From Arthrobacter globiformis (lineage in GTDB: Bacteria; Actinomycetota; Actinomycetes; Actinomycetales; Micrococcaceae), in NCBI RefSeq assembly GCF_030817195.1, contig NZ_JAUSYZ010000002.1:215602-279601 (forward strand): a stretch of DNA of 64,000 nucleotides. Reading direction: 5' to 3'. Each line of letters opens with the position of its first letter. Within the stretch, counting starts at the first letter, position 1. The position numbers and the translations under genes were made by a program. Below the pieces are notes generated by a model. It did not search any database, was not told the origin of the DNA, and was given only the letters and a program-made list of their open reading frames with translations. Positions 62,037 through 64,000 of the stretch are shown in pieces.

Positions 62037-62729
62037 TCAGGAGGTTTTCCCCTGCGGCTCCAGGTAGGAAGGAGTGGCACAGCCCAGCATGACGAACCCG
62101 TTCAGCTGGCGCAGGAAGTGGACATCGATGGCTTCCCCGGTCGCAATGAGGCGGTGATAAATCGCCCCGTACATCGCGTCGACCACCACCCCCAGGTCCG
62201 CGTCCCTGCGAACCTGCCCGCGGCGCTGCCCCTGCCGGAGAATGGCCAGGAAGCCCTGCCGGCGCTCCCGCAGGAGAGTCTGCCGGTACAGCCGGGAAAA
62301 CTCCTCGCTGCGGATGGCTTCGGCCAGCAGGTTCGAGACCGTCGAGGCAGTTTCTCCTTCGTCGAGGCATCTTGTCAGTGCCACCAGATAGGAGTGCAAG
62401 TCACGCCGAACGTCCCCGGTATCCTCGACGTGCGTCAGCAGATTGGTTTTGTAGGTGAACGCTTCCAGCACCAGGATCTGCCGCGAGGGCCAGTGACGGT
62501 ACAGGGTTGACTTGCTCACCCCCGACGCCCTTGCAATGGCATCAATGGTCACCTCGTCGTAGCTTAGGCGGTCAACCAGTCCGCTGGCAGCTTCCAGCAC
62601 GCGCAGGCGGACCTCGGATTCGCGGGAGGCCATCTCGGGGTGAGCCGGATCAGCAGCCCTCCGACGCGCACGAGAGTGCTCCCTCCGCGCCGCTTGCCGG
62701 TTTCCGGCGGAGTTGTCTGCAGTTCCCAT
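62037..62729 (-). CDS. TetR-family regulator paired with AhpD-like gene
   Basis: The 230-residue regulator has a helix-turn-helix (VTIDAIARASGVSKSTLYRH then WPSRQILVLEAF) and a long C-terminal ligand-binding domain (DEGETASTVSNLLAEAIRS, RQGFLAILRQGQRRGQ). ATG 62633 (MASRESEVR) is a plausible alternative start, as the first 32 residues are low-complexity. It lies upstream of the damaged AhpD-like gene on the same strand. The relic at 33040-33312 is its paralogue. Confidence 0.9.
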   Translation of the reverse strand: MGTADNSAGNRQAARREHSRARRRAADPAHPEMASRESEVRLRVLEAASGLVDRLSYDEVTIDAIARASGVSKSTLYRHWPSRQILVLEAFTYKTNLLTHVEDTGDVRRDLHSYLVALTRCLDEGETASTVSNLLAEAIRSEEFSRLYRQTLLRERRQGFLAILRQGQRRGQVRRDADLGVVVDAMYGAIYHRLIATGEAIDVHFLRQLNGFVMLGCATPSYLEPQGKTS

Positions 62730-63173
62730 AAAAACTCCTGGCGACGTCTTTCATTCACGGTGCATGACAATAATCCCCCGCCTTGGAGGGTTGTCTAGCC
62801 GTCTTGGGGACCACGTCAAATTCCCGGACGCACTCCCGTGTCATTGCTGCCGTTCAGCATGGACCCGGATGGCCGCCCGCACAAGCCTGGTTCTAGTCCC
62901 CACAAACGTTGTGAACAGCCTGGCGTGATGTAAAGGACGAGCACCGCCTCCGGTATTGGCTTGGGTTACGGCACTCATCGATGCCCAGGAGGCCCTAATG
63001 TCCGGCCTTACCCATGCCAGCGCTGACCTGACAGCTGTAGCGAGGGCAAAGGCACGCGGGTCAGGCCTTGAAGACAACCAAATGTGTCATTAGCGCAAGC
63101 CAGCAGGCTCGAACTTCCAGTCGATATCGGGTACGTCAGTCAGGTGCCCCTCGCCTCCCTCAGCGAAGGAACG
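62730..63173. other. Gene-poor segment, 444 bases
   Basis: No supported gene. A short plus-strand stretch (about 62960-63090) reads ALIDAQEALMSGLTHASADL and ends with a stop, but has no start or family. Confidence 0.4.
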
Positions 63174-63872
63174 TCATGAGAATTCGGGGTACAGGGCGGA
63201 AACGCCCCCCGCCAGTCCGGCGCGCACGCTTTCGCTGAGCTGATCACCGAGAATCTCGGTCTCACCGGACTCAATGGCGTCGACCGCGGTCCGCGCGATG
63301 TCGGCGGGATCGAGCTTCGGGCCGTCGATGCCTGCTGCCAGATCGGTGTCCATGAAGCCGACGTGCAAGCCAGCGACGGTGGTTCCCTGCCTGGCCAGCT
63401 CCTGCCGGATCCCGTTGGTGAGCGACCACTGCGCCGACTTCGAGGCGGAATATCCACCGAGTGAGGGGAGGCTGAACCACGAAAGCACCGAGAGAACGTT
63501 GAGGACCGAACTCTGCTGGTGCCGCCCCAGCTGGGAGGCGAACGCGCGCGTCACGGATAGCGTGCCGAAGAAGTTCGTGTCGAACTCCAGGCGTATCTGG
63601 TCAAGGTCACCGGCAAGCAGTCCGGCACCCGTGGCAACGCCTGCGTTATTGACCAGGATCGACACGTCCTGGGCTGTCGCTGCCGCAGCGGCGACAGAGG
63701 ACTGGTCCGTTATGTCGAGGGTTAGTGGGATGACCCCCTCCAAGTCGACCGAGCGGAGATCCCGCGCCGCTGCATAGACATTGGCACCGCGGTCGCGGAG
63801 CTGCTGGGCGATGTGGCGACCGAGGCCGCGATTGGCGCCTGTAACGAAGGCCGTTGCACCTTGAATTTGCAT
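63174..63872 (-). CDS. SDR oxidoreductase
   Basis: The 232-residue short-chain dehydrogenase has TGANRGLGRHIAQQL for the cofactor, LVNNAGVA, the catalytic Ser in VLSVLSWFS and YSASK for Tyr and Lys. The N-terminal MQIQGATAFVTG places the start at 63872. A perfect inverted repeat immediately upstream (63887-63917) suggests control by a TetR- or MarR-type protein encoded beyond the right end. Confidence 0.92.
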   Translation of the reverse strand: MQIQGATAFVTGANRGLGRHIAQQLRDRGANVYAAARDLRSVDLEGVIPLTLDITDQSSVAAAAATAQDVSILVNNAGVATGAGLLAGDLDQIRLEFDTNFFGTLSVTRAFASQLGRHQQSSVLNVLSVLSWFSLPSLGGYSASKSAQWSLTNGIRQELARQGTTVAGLHVGFMDTDLAAGIDGPKLDPADIARTAVDAIESGETEILGDQLSESVRAGLAGGVSALYPEFS

Positions 63873-63886
63873 GATGTAGTCCTTTC

Positions 63887-63917
63887 GCGACTAAGTTGGA
63901 AAAACCAACTTAGTCGC
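63887..63917. promoter_or_regulatory. Perfect inverted repeat, 13-bp arms, upstream of the SDR
   Basis: GCGACTAAGTTGG (63887-63899) and CCAACTTAGTCGC (63905-63917) are exact reverse complements around AAAAA. The size and position, 15 bases before the SDR start, fit an operator of a dimeric regulator. A stem-loop in the leader RNA is an alternative. Confidence 0.8.
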
Positions 63918-64000
63918 CTGAGGGGAAATAGGCAACCTCCGGGATGACGTGAGACCCATTGCAGAGGTGCCGAGCACGAGCTGCCCCGCCACTCGAAGCC

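Overview
The window looks like accessory DNA (a plasmid or a large genomic island) from a high-GC actinobacterium of the Micrococcaceae, most likely Arthrobacter, Paenarthrobacter or Pseudarthrobacter. Supporting signs are an Lsr2 nucleoid protein, DUF3040 and DUF4913 proteins, high GC with G/C-rich third codon positions, leaderless-type promoters, and protein sequences of arthrobacterial character. No rRNA, tRNA, CRISPR array or replication origin was seen. Relics are frequent: a YhcG-type nuclease, two serine resolvases, an EAL domain, DUF4913, a conjugation-type C-terminus, VOC proteins, an ABC-F protein and a TetR. This suggests repeated insertion and deletion.

Layout. 1-2.9 kb: lsr2, a decayed YhcG nuclease gene, a GNAT acetyltransferase and a HAD-like protein. 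3.4-14.6 kb: a catabolic island bounded by two related direct-repeat blocks, one next to a broken serine resolvase. It holds a succinate-semialdehyde-type dehydrogenase, a BCCT (betaine) carrier, a SnoaL-flavin reductase fusion, a GntR regulator, two tandem DUF1185 proteins, an alpha/beta hydrolase, a second aldehyde dehydrogenase, a tautomerase and an LLM flavin monooxygenase. This gene set matches the logic of the trigonelline (TgnA-E) ring-opening pathway. I infer that the island imports and degrades a pyridinium betaine or similar N-heterocycle. The DUF1185 pair and the tautomerase are extra to the known pathway.

16.2-31.7 kb: a sugar-acid module under a LacI regulator. A tightly overlapping operon encodes an enolase-superfamily dehydratase, MFS carrier, 2-hydroxyacid dehydrogenase, zinc dehydrogenase, SDR, KDPG-type aldolase and KDG-type kinase. 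It is followed by a ribose/galactofuranose-type ABC importer, another SDR and an AldA-like aldehyde dehydrogenase. The same LacI-type palindrome precedes both the dehydratase operon and the importer.

31.7-42 kb: an orphan cobalamin-riboswitch-like element, resolvase and TetR relics, an AhpD-like protein, then a lone SdhA-like flavoprotein, a 2-oxoacid dehydrogenase (E1 alpha, E1 beta, E2, no E3), and a GH15 glycosidase. 42-47.7 kb: small membrane and soluble proteins, DUF3040, a CGNR zinc-finger protein and a disulfide oxidoreductase, with short tandem repeats. 48-64 kb: a dense set of detoxification and redox genes (MFS efflux, epoxide-hydrolase-like protein, DJ-1/PfpI, nitronate monooxygenase, metallo-beta-lactamase fold, SDRs, VOC, SnoaL, hydrolase) with four TetR regulators, several with visible palindromic operators. 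A second copy of the TetR/AhpD pair (61.4-62.7 kb) mirrors that at 33 kb in inverted orientation, each copy broken in a different gene.
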